The translations under genes were made by a program, and so were the position numbers. This document shows, one piece after another, positions 11,861 through 23,400 of a DNA stretch of 64,000 bases. The stretch is from contig CM041197.1 in assembly GCA_023078555.1 (NCBI GenBank), forward strand, positions 6,531,810 through 6,595,809, written 5' to 3'. Numbering within the stretch: the stretch's first letter is position 1; each line of letters opens with the position of its first letter. The notes below the pieces were generated by a model. It ran no database searches. It saw only the letters and a list, made by a program, of their open reading frames with translations, and was not told the DNA's origin. The stretch is from Ulva prolifera. Lineage: Eukaryota; Chlorophyta; Ulvophyceae; Ulvales; Ulvaceae.

Positions 11861-11874
11861 GCACGTGCGCACGC
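11861..11874. other. 14-bp alternating purine-pyrimidine block with nested palindromes and CACGTG (representative)
   Basis: GCACGTGCGCACGC alternates purine and pyrimidine throughout and contains the palindromes GCACGTGC (11861-11868) and CGTGCGCACG (11864-11873). It is the best conserved part of the monomer and occurs in almost every unit, with isolated losses such as GCCCGTGCGC near 9212. Such tracts are prone to Z-DNA, and CACGTG is the E-box/G-box core. Both functions are possible and neither is shown here. Confidence 0.8.
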
Positions 11875-14032
11875 CCGCACGACCAAATATGCACTTGCAG
11901 GTTTGGCAATTCCTTTGACGACATAAAGAAGGTAATCATTTGGTGCATTCGTGTTTGAGGACGTCCTGGTGTCCAGGAGTGCTTTGTGCACCATTGCACG
12001 TCACATGCGTTGCCCATGCACGGCACGTGCGCGCGCCCGCACGACCAGATATGCACATGCAGGTTTGGCAATTTTAATGAAAACATGAAGAAGGTTATCA
12101 TGTTATGCATTCGTGTTTGAGGATGTCCTGGTGTCCAGGAGTGCTTTGTGCACCATCGCACGCCACGTGCATTGTCCATGCACGCCATGTGCGTTGCCCA
12201 TGCACGTCACGTGCGCACGCCCGCACGACCAGATATGCACTTGCAGGTTTGGTAATTCCATTGAAGACATAAAGAAGGTAATCATTTGGTGCATTCGTGT
12301 TTGAGGATGTCCTGGTGTCCAGGAGTGCTTTGTGCACCATCGCACGCCACGTGCGTTGTCCATGCACGCCATGTGCGTTGCCCATGCGCGGCACGTGCGC
12401 ACGCCCGCACGACCAGATATGCACTTGCAGTTTTAACAGGTGCATTGCAGACATGAAGAAGGTAATCATTTGGTGCATTCGTGTTTGAGGACGTCCTGGT
12501 GCCCAAGAGTGCATCCTGCACCATCGCACGCCATGTGCGTTGCCCATGCACGGCACGTGCGCACGCCCGCACGACCAGATATGCACTTGCAGGTTTGGCA
12601 ATTTTATTGAAAATATGAAGAAGGTTATCATGTTATGCATTCGTGTTTGAGGATGTCCTGGTGTCCTGGAGTGCTTTGTGCACCATCGCACGCCACGTGC
12701 GTTGTCCATGCACGCCATGTGCGTTGCCCATGCACGGCACGTGCGCACGCCCGCACGACCAGATATGCACTTGCAGGTTTGGCAATTCATTTGAAAACAT
12801 AAAGAAGGTAATGATTTGGTGCATTCGTGTTTGAGGACGTCCTGGTGTCCAGGAGTGCATCCTGCACCATCGCACGCCATGTGCGTTGCCCATGCACGGC
12901 ACGTGCGCATGCCCGCACGACCAGATATGCACTTGCAGGTTTGGCAATTCCTCTGAAGACATAAAGAAGGTAATCATTTGGTGCATTCGTGTTTGAGGAC
13001 GTCCTGGTGTCCAGGAGTGCTTTGTGCATCATCGCACGCCACGTGCGTTGTCCATGCACGCCATGTGCGTTGCCCATGCACGGCACGTGCGCACGCCCGC
13101 ACGACCAGATATGCACTTGCAGGTTTGGCAATTCCTTTGAAGACATAAAGAAGGTAATTATTTGGTGCATTCGTGTTTGAGGACGTCCTGGTGCCCAGGA
13201 GTGCATCCTGCACCATCGCACGTCACGTGCGTTGCCCATGCACGGCACGTGCGCACGCCCGCACGACCAGATATGCACATGCAGGTTTGGCAATTCCTTT
13301 GACGACATAAAGAAGGTAATCATTTGGTGCATTCGTGTTTGAGGACGTCCTGGTGTCCAGGAGTGCTTTGTGCACCATCGCACGCCACGTGCATTGTCCA
13401 TGCACGCCATGTGCGTTGCCCATGCACGGCACGTGCGCACGCCCGCACGACCAGATATGCACTTGCAGGTTTGGCAATTCATTTGAAGACATAAAGAAGG
13501 TAATCATTTGGTCCATTCGTGTTTGAGGACGTCCTGGTGCCCAGGAGTGCATCCAGCACCATCGCACGCCATGTGCGTTGCCCATGCACGTCACGTGCGC
13601 ACGCCCGCACGACCAGATATGCACTTGCAGGTTTGGCAATTCCTCTGAAGACATAAAGAAGGTAATCATTTGGTGCATTCGTGTTTGAGGACGTCCTGGT
13701 GTCCAGGAGTGCTTTGTGCACCATCGCACGCCACGTGCGTTGTCCATGCACGCCATGTGCGTTGCCCATGCACGGCACGTGCGCACGCCCGCACGACCAG
13801 ATATGCACATGCAGTTTTAACAGGTCCATTGCAGACATGAAGAAGGTAATCATTTGGTGCATTCGTGTTTGAGGACGTCCTGGTGCCCAGAAGTGCATCC
13901 TGCACCATCGCACGTCACGTGCGTTGCCCATGCACGGCACGTGCGCACGCCCGCACGACCAGATATGCACATGCAGGTTTGGCAATTCCTTTGACGACAT
14001 AAAGAAGGTAATCATTTGGTGCATTCGTGTTT

Positions 14033-14194
14033 GAGGACGTCCTGGTGTCCAGGAGTGCTTTGTGCACCATCGCACGCCACGTGCGTTGCCCATGCCCGGC
14101 ACGTGCGCACGCCCGCACGACCAGATATGCACATGCAGGTTTGACAATTCTATTGAAAACATGGAGAAGGTTATCATGTTATGCATTCGTGTTT
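14033..14194 (+). repeat. Prototype type C monomer, 162 bp (GTTATCATGTTATG tail)
   Basis: A short monomer with the TTTGTGC head and the core GTTGCCCATGCCCGGC. The tail from about 14139 reads GTTTGACAATTCTATTG, then GGAGAAGGTTATCATGTTATG before CATTCGTGTTT. Type C tails recur near 31.7, 33.1, 35.2, 35.7, 36.7, 38.3, 42.0, 42.5, 44.1, 47.4, 48.4, 53.3 and 54.7 kb and often from there to 63.3 kb. They are absent from 1-12 kb. A sister form (GGCAATTTTATTG...AATATGAAG) lies near 12.1, 12.6, 26.4, 26.9, 27.6, 28.4 and 31.0 kb. Confidence 0.9.
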
Positions 14195-14363
14195 GAGGAT
14201 GTCCTGGTGTCCAGGAGTGCTTTGTGAACCATCGCCCGCCACGTGCGTTGTCCCTACCCCGTGCACGGCACGTGCGCACGCCCGCACGACCAGATATGCA
14301 CATGCAGTTTTAGCAGGTCCATTGCAGAAATGAAGAAGGTAATCATTTGGTGCATTCGTGTTT
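14195..14363 (+). repeat. 169-bp monomer, internal deletion in the duplicated core
   Basis: Landmark spacing is 169 bp. The core reads GTTGTCCCTACCCCGTGCAC where a GTACCCC-type long monomer has an extra 15 bp, so this is a 184-bp monomer with an internal deletion across the junction of the two 22-bp units. It also has GTGAACCATCGCCC instead of GTGCACCATCGCAC. It is the only monomer of this length I found. Confidence 0.88.
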
Positions 14364-16160
14364 GAGGACGTCCTGGTGCCCAGGAGTGCATCCTGCACCA
14401 TCGCACGTCACGTGCGTTGTCCATGCACGCCATGTGCGTTGCCCATGCACGGCACGTGCGCACGCCCGCACGACCAAATATGCACTTGCAGGTTTGGCAA
14501 TTCCATTGAAGACATAAAGAAGGTAATCATTTGGTGCATTAGTGTTTGAGGACGTCCTGGTGTCCAGGAGTGCTTTGTGCACCATCGCACGCCACGTGCG
14601 TTGTCCATGCACGCCATGTGCGTTGCCCATGCACGGCACGTGCGCACGCCCGCACGACCAAATATGCACTTGCAGGTTTGGCAATTCCTCTGAAGACATA
14701 AAGAAGGTAATCATTTGGTGCATTCGTGTTTGAGGACGTCCTGGTGTCCAGGAGTGCTTTGTGCATCATCGCACGCCACGTGCGTTGTCCATGCACGCCA
14801 TGTGCGTTGCCCATGCACGGCACGTGCGCACGCCCGCACGACCAGATATGCACTTGCAGGTTTGGCAATTCCTTTGAAGACATAAAGAAGGTAATTATTT
14901 GGTGCATTCGTGTTTGAGGACGTCCTGGTGCCCAGGAGTGCATCCTGCACCATCGCACGTCACGTGCGTTGCCCATGCACGGCACGTGCGCACGCCCGCA
15001 CGACCAGATATGCACATGCAGGTTTGGCAATTCCTTTGACGACATAAAGAAGGTAATCATTTGGTGCATTCGTGTTTGAGGACGTCCTGGTGTCCAGGAG
15101 TGCTTTGTGCACCATCGCACGCCACGTGCATTGTCCATGCACGCCATGTGCGTTGCCCATGCACGGCACGTGCGCACGCCCGCACGACCAGATATGCACT
15201 TGCAGGTTTGGCAATTCATTTGAAGACATAAAGAAGGTAATCATTTGGTCCATTCGTGTTTGAGGACGTCCTGGTGTCCAGGAGTGCTTTGTGCACCATC
15301 GCACGCCACGTGCATTGTCCATGCACGCCATGTGCATTGCCCATGCACGGCACGTGCGCACGCCCGCACGACCAGATATGCACATGCAGGTTTGGCAATT
15401 CCTTTGACGACATAAAGAAGGTAATCATTTGGTCCATTCGTGTTTGAGGACGTCCTGGTGCCCAGGAGTGCATCCTGTACCATCGCACGCCATGTGCGTT
15501 GCCCATGCACGTCACGTGCGCACGCCCGCACGACCAGATATGCACTTGCAGGTTTGGCAATTCCTCTGAAGACATAAAGAAGGTAATCATTTGGTGCATT
15601 CGTGTTTGAGGACGTCCTGGTGTCCAGGAGTGCTTTGTGCACCATCGCACGCCACTTGCATTGTCCATGCACGCCATGTGCGTTGCCCATGCACGGCACG
15701 TGCGCACGCCCGCACGACCAGATATGCACTTGCAGGTTTGGCAATTCCATTGAAGACATAAAGAAGGTAATCATTTGGTGCATTCGTGTTTGAGGACGTC
15801 CTGGTGTCCAGGAGTGCTTTGTGCACCATCGCACGCCACTTGCATTGTCCATGCACGCCATGTGCGTTGCCCATGCACGGCACGTGCGCACGCCCGCACG
15901 ACCAGATATGCACTTGCAGGTTTGGCAATTCCTCTGAAGACATAAAGAAGGTAATCATTTGGTGCATTCGTGTTTGAGGACGTCCTGGTGTCCAGGAGTG
16001 CTTTGTGCACCATCGCACGCCACGTGCGTTGTCCATGCACGCCATGTGCGTACCCCATGCACGGCACGTGCGCACGCCCGCACGACCAGATATGCACATG
16101 CAGTTTTAACAGGTCCATTGCAGAAATGAAGAAGGTAATCATTTGGTGCATTCGTGTTTG

Positions 16161-16990
16161 AGGACGTCCTGGTGCCCAAGAGTGCATCCTGCACCATCGC
16201 ACGCCATGTGCGTTGCCCATGCACGGCACGTGCGCACGCCCGCACGACCAGATATGCACATGCAGTTTTAACAGGTCCATTGCAGACATGAAGAAGGTAA
16301 TCATTTGGTGCATTCGTGTTTGAGGACGTCCTGGTGCCCAGGAGTGCATCCTGCACAATCGCACGCCATGTGCGTTGCCCATGCACGGCACGTGCGCACG
16401 CCCGCACGACCAGATATGCACTTGCAGGTTTGGCAACTCCTTTGAAGACATGAAGAAGGTAATCATTTGGTGCATTCGTGTTTGAGGACGTCCTGGTGCC
16501 CAAGAGTGCATCTTGCACCATCGCACGCCATGTGCGTTGCCCATGCGCGGCACGTGCGCACGCCCGCACGACCAGATATGCACTTGCAGGTTTGGCAATT
16601 CCTCTGAAGACATAAAGAAGGTAATCATTTGGTGCATTCGTGTTTGAGGACGTCCTGGTGTCCAGGAGTGCTTTGTGCACCATCGCCCGCCACGTGCGTT
16701 GTCCATGCACGCCATGTGCGTACCCCATGCACGGCACGTGCGCACGCCCGCACGACCAGATATGCACATGCAGTTTTAACAGGTCCATTGCAGACATGAA
16801 GAAGGTAATCATTTGGTCCATTCGTGTTTGAGGACGTCCTGGTGCCCAGGAGTGCATCCTGCACCATCGCACGCCATGTGCGTTGCCCATGCACGGCACG
16901 TGCGCACGCCCGCACGACCAGATATGCACTTGCAGGTTTGGCAATTCCTCTGAAGACATAAAGAAGGTAATCATTTGGTGCATTCGTGTT
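16161..16990 (+). repeat. Displaced copy of the 4.67-5.50 kb segment
   Basis: The rare head variant GCATCTTGCACC occurs near 5022, 7258 and 16509. Together with the GTACCCC long monomer (head 5159 and 16646), the two segments align at a constant offset of 11487 bp over about 0.8 kb. Similarity ends where the left copy has a 183-bp and this copy a 184-bp monomer. Confidence 0.75.
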
Positions 16991-17401
16991 TGAGGACGTC
17001 CTGGTGTCCAGGAGTGCTTTGTGCACCATCGCACGCCACGTGCGTTGTCCATGCACGCCATGTGCATTGCCCATGCGCGGCACGTGCGCACGCCCGCACG
17101 ACCAGATATGCACTTGCAGGTTTGGCAACTCCTTTGAAGACATGAAGAAGGTAATCATTTGGTGCATTCGTGTTTGAGGACGTCCTGGTGCCCAAGAGTG
17201 CATCCTGCACCATCGCACGCCATGTGCGTTGCCCATGCGCGGCACGTGCGCACGCCCGCACGACCAGATATGCACTTGCAGGTTTGGCAACTCCTTTGAA
17301 GACATGAAGAAGGTAATCATTTGGTGCATTCGTGTTTGAGGACGTCCTGGTGCCCAAGAGTGCATCCTGCACCATCGCACGCCATGTGCGTTGCCCATGC
17401 G
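16991..17401 (+). repeat. Short lead-in to the 3250-bp block
   Basis: One long monomer (head 16992) with a GTGCATTGCCC core is followed by short ATCCTGC monomers with type B tails. The same long variant recurs at 17824, 832 bp later (one 184 and four 162). Confidence 0.75.
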
Positions 17402-20400
17402 CGGCACGTGCGCACGCCCGCACGACCAGATATGCACATGCAGTTTTAACAGGTCCATTGCAGACATGAAGAAGGTAATCATTTGGTGCATTCGTGTTTG
17501 AGGACGTCCTAGTGCCCAGGAGTGCATCCTGCACAATCGCACGCCATGTGCGTTGCCCATGCACGGCACGTGCGCACGCCCGCACGACCAGATATGCACT
17601 TGCAGGTTTGGCAACTCCTTTGAAGACATGAAGAAGGTAATCATTTGGTGCATTCGTGTTTGAGGACGTCCTGGTGCCCAAGAGTGCATCCTGCACCATC
17701 GCACGCCATGTGCGTTGCCCATGCGCGGCACGTGCGCACGCCCGCACGACCAGATATGCACTTGCAGGTTTGGCAATTCCTCTGAAGACATAAAGAAGGT
17801 AATCATTTGGTGCATTCGTGTTTGAGGACGTCCTGGTGTCCAGGAGTGCTTTGTGCACCATCGCACGCCACGTGCGTTGTCCATGCACGCCATGTGCATT
17901 GCCCATGCGCGGCACGTGCGCACGCCCGCACGACCAGATATGCACTTGCAGGTTTGGCAACTCCTTTGAAGACATGAAGAAGGTAATCATTTGGTGCATT
18001 CGTGTTTGAGGACGTCCTGGTGCCCAAGAGTGCATCCTGCACCATCGCACGCCATGTGCGTTGCCCATGCGCGGCACGTGCGCACGCCCGCACGACCAGA
18101 TATGCACTTGCAGGTTTGGCAATTCCTCTGAAGACATAAAGAAGGTAATCATTTGGTGCATTCGTGTTTGAGGACGTCCTGGTGTCCAGGAGTGCTTTGT
18201 GCACCATCGCCCGCCACGTGCGTTGTCCATGCACGCCATGTGCGTACCCCATGCACGGCACGTGCGCACGCCCGCACGACCAGATATGCACATGCAGTTT
18301 TAACAGGTCCATTGCAGACATGAAGAAGGTAATCATTTGGTCCATTCGTGTTTGAGGACGTCCTGGTGCCCAGGAGTGCATCCTGCACCATCGCACGCCA
18401 TGTGCGTTGCCCATGCACGGCACGTGCGCACGCCCGCACGACCAGATATGCACTTGCAGGTTTGGCAATTCCTCTGAAGACATAAAGAAGGTAATCATTT
18501 GGTGCATTCGTGTTTGAGGACGTCCTGGTGTCCAGGAGTGCTTTTTGCACCATCGCACGCCACGTGCGTTGTCCATGCACACCGACGCGTTGCCCATGCG
18601 CGGCACGTGCGCACGCCCGCACGACCAGATATGCACTTGCAGGTTTGGCAACTCCTTTGAAGACATGAAGAAGGTAATCATTTGGTGCATTCGTGTTTGA
18701 GGACGTCCTGGTGCCCAAGAGTGCATCCTGCACCATCGCACGCCATGTGCGTTGCCCATGCGCGGCACGTGCGCACGCCCGCACGACCAGATATGCACTT
18801 GCAGGTTTGGCAATTCCTCTGAAGACATGAAGAAGGTAATCATTTGGTCCATTCGTGTTTGAGGACGTCCTGGTGCCCAGGAGTGCATCCTGCACCATCG
18901 CACGCCATGTGCGTTGCCCATGCACGGCACGTGCGCACGCCCGCACGACCAGATATGCACTTGCAGGTTTGGCAATTCCTCTGAAGACATAAAGAAGGTA
19001 ATCATTTGGTGCATTCGTGTTTGAGGACGTCCTGGTGTCCAGGAGTGCTTTGTGCACCATCGCACGCCACGTGCGTTGTCCATGCACACCGACGCGTTGC
19101 CCATGCGCGGCACGTGCGCACGCCCGCACGACCAGATATGCACATGCAGTTTTAACAGGTCCATTGCAGACATGAAGAAGGTAATCATTTGGTCCATTCG
19201 TGTTTGAGGACGTCCTGGTGCCCAGGAGTGCATCCTGCACCATCGCACGCCATGTGCGTTGCCCATGCACGGCACGTGCGCACGCCCGCACGACCAGATA
19301 TGCACTTGCAGGTTTGGCAATTCCTCTGAAGACATAAAGAAGGTAATCATTTGGTGCATTCGTGTTTGAGGACGTCCTGGTGTCCAGGAGTGCTTTGTGC
19401 ACCATCGCACGCCACGTGCGTTGTCCATGCACGCCATGTGCGTTGCCCATGCACGGCACGTGCGCACGCCCGCACGACCAGATATGCACATGCAGTTTTA
19501 ACAGGTCCATTGCAGACATGAAGAAGGTAATCATTTGGTCCATTCGTGTTTGAGGACGTCCTGGTGCCCAGGAGTGCATCCTGCACCATCGCACGCCATG
19601 TGCGTTGCCCATGCACGGCACGTGCGCACGCCCGCACGACCAGATATGCACTTGCAGGTTTGGCAATTCCTCTGAAGACATAAAGAAGGTAATCATTTGG
19701 TGCATTCGTGTTTGAGGACGTCCTGGTGTCCAGGAGTGCTTTGTGCACCATCGCACGCCACGTGCGTTGTCCATGCACACCGACGCGTTGCCCATGCGCG
19801 GCACGTGCGCACGCCCGCACGACCAGATATGCACTTGCAGGTTTGGCAACTCCTTTGAAGACATGAAGAAGGTAATCATTTGGTGCATTCGTGTTTGAGG
19901 ACGTCCTGGTGCCCAAGAGTGCATCCTGCACCATCGCACGCCATGTGCGTTGCCCATGCGCGGCACGTGCGCACGCCCGCACGACCAGATATGCACTTGC
20001 AGGTTTGGCAATTCCTCTGAAGACATGGAGAAGGTAATCATTTGGTCCATTCGTGTTTGAGGACGTCCTGGTGCCCAGGAGTGCATCCTGCACCATCGCA
20101 CGCCATGTGCGTTGCCCATGCACGGCACGTGCGCACGCCCGCACGACCAGATATGCACTTGCAGGTTTGGCAATTCCTCTGAAGACATAAAGAAGGTAAT
20201 CATTTGGTGCATTCGTGTTTGAGGACGTCCTGGTGTCCAGGAGTGCTTTGTGCACCATCGCACGCCACGTGCGTTGTCCATGCACACCGACGCGTTGCCC
20301 ATGCGCGGCACGTGCGCACGCCCGCACGACCAGATATGCACATGCAGTTTTAACAGGTCCATTGCAGACATGAAGAAGGTAATCATTTGGTCCATTCGTG

Positions 20401-23400
20401 TTTGAGGACGTCCTGGTGCCCAGGAGTGCATCCTGCACCATCGCACGCCATGTGCGTTGCCCATGCACGGCACGTGCGCACGCCCGCACGACCAGATATG
20501 CACTTGCAGGTTTGGCAATTCCTCTGAAGACATAAAGAAGGTAATCATTTGGTGCATTCGTGTTTGAGGACGTCCTGGTGTCCAGGAGTGCTTTGTGCAC
20601 CATCGCACGCCACGTGCGTTGTCCATGCACGCCATGTGCGTTGCCCATGCACGGCACGTGCGCACGCCCGCACGACCAGATATGCACATGCAGTTTTAAC
20701 AGGTCCATTGCAGACATGAAGAAGGTAATCATTTGGTGCATTCGTGTTTGAGGACGTCCTAGTGCCCAGGAGTGCATCCTGCACAATCGCACGCCATGTG
20801 CGTTGCCCATGCACGGCACGTGCGCACGCCCGCACGACCAGATATGCACTTGCAGGTTTGGCAACTCCTTTGAAGACATGAAGAAGGTAATCATTTGGTG
20901 CATTCGTGTTTGAGGACGTCCTGGTGCCCAAGAGTGCATCCTGCACCATCGCACGCCATGTGCGTTGCCCATGCGCGGCACGTGCGCACGCCCGCACGAC
21001 CAGATATGCACTTGCAGGTTTGGCAATTCCTCTGAAGACATAAAGAAGGTAATCATTTGGTGCATTCGTGTTTGAGGACGTCCTGGTGTCCAGGAGTGCT
21101 TTGTGCACCATCGCACGCCACGTGCGTTGTCCATGCACGCCATGTGCGTTGCCCATGCGCGGCACGTGCGCACGCCCGCACGACCAGATATGCACTTGCA
21201 GGTTTGGCAACTCCTTTGAAGACATGAAGAAGGTAATCATTTGGTGCATTCGTGTTTGAGGACGTCCTGGTGCCCAAGAGTGCATCCTGCACCATCGCAC
21301 GCCATGTGCGTTGCCCATGCGCGGCACGTGCGCACGCCCGCACGACCAGATATGCACTTGCAGGTTTGGCAATTCCTCTGAAGACATAAAGAAGGTAATC
21401 ATTTGGTGCATTCGTGTTTGAGGACGTCCTGGTGTCCAGGAGTGCTTTGTGCACCATCGCCCGCCACGTGCGTTGTCCATGCACGCCATGTGCGTACCCC
21501 ATGCACGGCACGTGCGCACGCCCGCACGACCAGATATGCACATGCAGTTTTAACAGGTCCATTGCAGACATGAAGAAGGTAATCATTTGGTCCATTCGTG
21601 TTTGAGGACGTCCTGGTGCCCAGGAGTGCATCCTGCACCATCGCACGCCATGTGCGTTGCCCATGCACGGCACGTGCGCACGCCCGCACGACCAGATATG
21701 CACTTGCAGGTTTGGCAATTCCTCTGAAGACATAAAGAAGGTAATCATTTGGTGCATTCGTGTTTGAGGACGTCCTGGTGTCCAGGAGTGCTTTGTGCAC
21801 CATCGCACGCCACGTGCGTTGTCCATGCACACCGACGCGTTGCCCATGCGCGGCACGTGCGCACGCCCGCACGACCAGATATGCACTTGCAGGTTTGGCA
21901 ACTCCTTTGAAGACATGAAGAAGGTAATCATTTGGTGCATTCGTGTTTGAGGACGTCCTGGTGCCCAAGAGTGCATCCTGCACCATCGCACGCCATGTGC
22001 GTTGCCCATGCGCGGCACGTGCGCACGCCCGCCCGACCAGATATGCACTTGCAGGTTTGGCAATTCCTCTGAAGACATGAAGAAGGTAATCATTTGGTCC
22101 ATTCGTGTTTGAGGACGTCCTGGTGCCCAGGAGTGCATCCTGCACCATCGCACGCCATGTGCGTTGCCCATGCACGGCACGTGCGCACGCCCGCACGACC
22201 AGATATGCACTTGCAGGTTTGGCAATTCCTCTGAAGACATAAAGAAGGTAATCATTTGGTGCATTCGTGTTTGAGGACGTCCTGGTGTCCAGGAGTGCTT
22301 TGTGCACCATCGCACGCCACGTGCGTTGTCCATGCACACCGACGCGTTGCCCATGCGCGGCACGTGCGCACGCCCGCACGACCAGATATGCACATGCAGT
22401 TTTAACAGGTCCATTGCAGACATGAAGAAGGTAATCATTTGGTCCATTCGTGTTTGAGGACGTCCTGGTGCCCAGGAGTGCATCCTGCACCATCGCACGC
22501 CATGTGCGTTGCCCATGCACGGCACGTGCGCACGCCCGCACGACCAGATATGCACTTGCAGGTTTGGCAATTCCTCTGAAGACATAAAGAAGGTAATCAT
22601 TTGGTGCATTCGTGTTTGAGGACGTCCTGGTGTCCAGGAGTGCTTTGTGCACCATCGCACGCCACGTGCGTTGTCCATGCACGCCATGTGCGTTGCCCAT
22701 GCACGGCACGTGCGCACGCCCGCACGACCAGATATGCACATGCAGTTTTAACAGGTCCATTGCAGACATGAAGAAGGTAATCATTTGGTCCATTCGTGTT
22801 TGAGGACGTCCTGGTGCCCAGGAGTGCATCCTGCACCATCGCACGCCATGTGCGTTGCCCATGCACGGCACGTGCGCACGCCCGCACGACCAGATATGCA
22901 CTTGCAGGTTTGGCAATTCCTCTGAAGACATAAAGAAGGTAATCATTTGGTGCATTCGTGTTTGAGGACGTCCTGGTGTCCAGGAGTGCTTTGTGCACCA
23001 TCGCACGCCACGTGCGTTGTCCATGCACACCGACGCGTTGCCCATGCGCGGCACGTGCGCACGCCCGCACGACCAGATATGCACTTGCAGGTTTGGCAAC
23101 TCCTTTGAAGACATGAAGAAGGTAATCATTTGGTGCATTCGTGTTTGAGGACGTCCTGGTGCCCAAGAGTGCATCCTGCACCATCGCACGCCATGTGCGT
23201 TGCCCATGCGCGGCACGTGCGCACGCCCGCACGACCAGATATGCACTTGCAGGTTTGGCAATTCCTCTGAAGACATGGAGAAGGTAATCATTTGGTCCAT
23301 TCGTGTTTGAGGACGTCCTGGTGCCCAGGAGTGCATCCTGCACCATCGCACGCCATGTGCGTTGCCCATGCACGGCACGTGCGCACGCCCGCACGACCAG

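Larger units (their letters stand above)
11773..11956 (+). repeat. Prototype long monomer, 184 bp (TTTGTGC head, duplicated 22-bp core, type B tail)
   Basis: This representative long unit has the head GTCCAGGAGTGCTTTGTGC. The core contains two adjacent 22-bp units, 11815-11836 and 11837-11858, which differ only at C/T positions. Short monomers have one such unit, so the 22-bp length difference is a simple internal tandem duplication. The tail is type B (GTTTGGCAATTCC). Long monomers often alternate with short ones, giving a 346-bp dimer. They are absent from the first 2.8 kb. Confidence 0.95.
10450..12950 (+). repeat. Displaced segmental duplication, left copy (partner near 24.75-27.22 kb)
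   Basis: Corresponding points: GCACGGCCAG at 10471 and 24774 (offset 14303); long heads 10897 and 25362, 11405 and 25870 (14465); 11773 and 26054, 12119 and 26400, 12649 and 26930 (14281). The offset changes mean one extra 162-bp monomer and one missing 184-bp monomer in the right copy. Shared rare variants include GCACATCACGTG, GGTACATTCG and GCGCGCCCGC. Confidence 0.87.
12951..16160 (+). repeat. 346-bp dimer (162+184) array with a 1737-bp repeated segment
   Basis: Long-monomer heads fall 346 bp apart (12649, 12995, 13341, 13687, 14033) and again at 14732 and 15078. The stretch 12.96-13.5 kb recurs at 14.70-15.24 kb, an offset of 1737 bp that includes the 169-bp monomer. The first type C monomer lies here. 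Confidence 0.82.

Noticed and set aside
13576..13600. Yeast-type CDEI centromere element (GTCACGTG)
   Set aside because: The 8-bp match is real but recurs in many monomers, without an adjacent AT-rich CDEII or a CDEIII motif, so this is not a point centromere.
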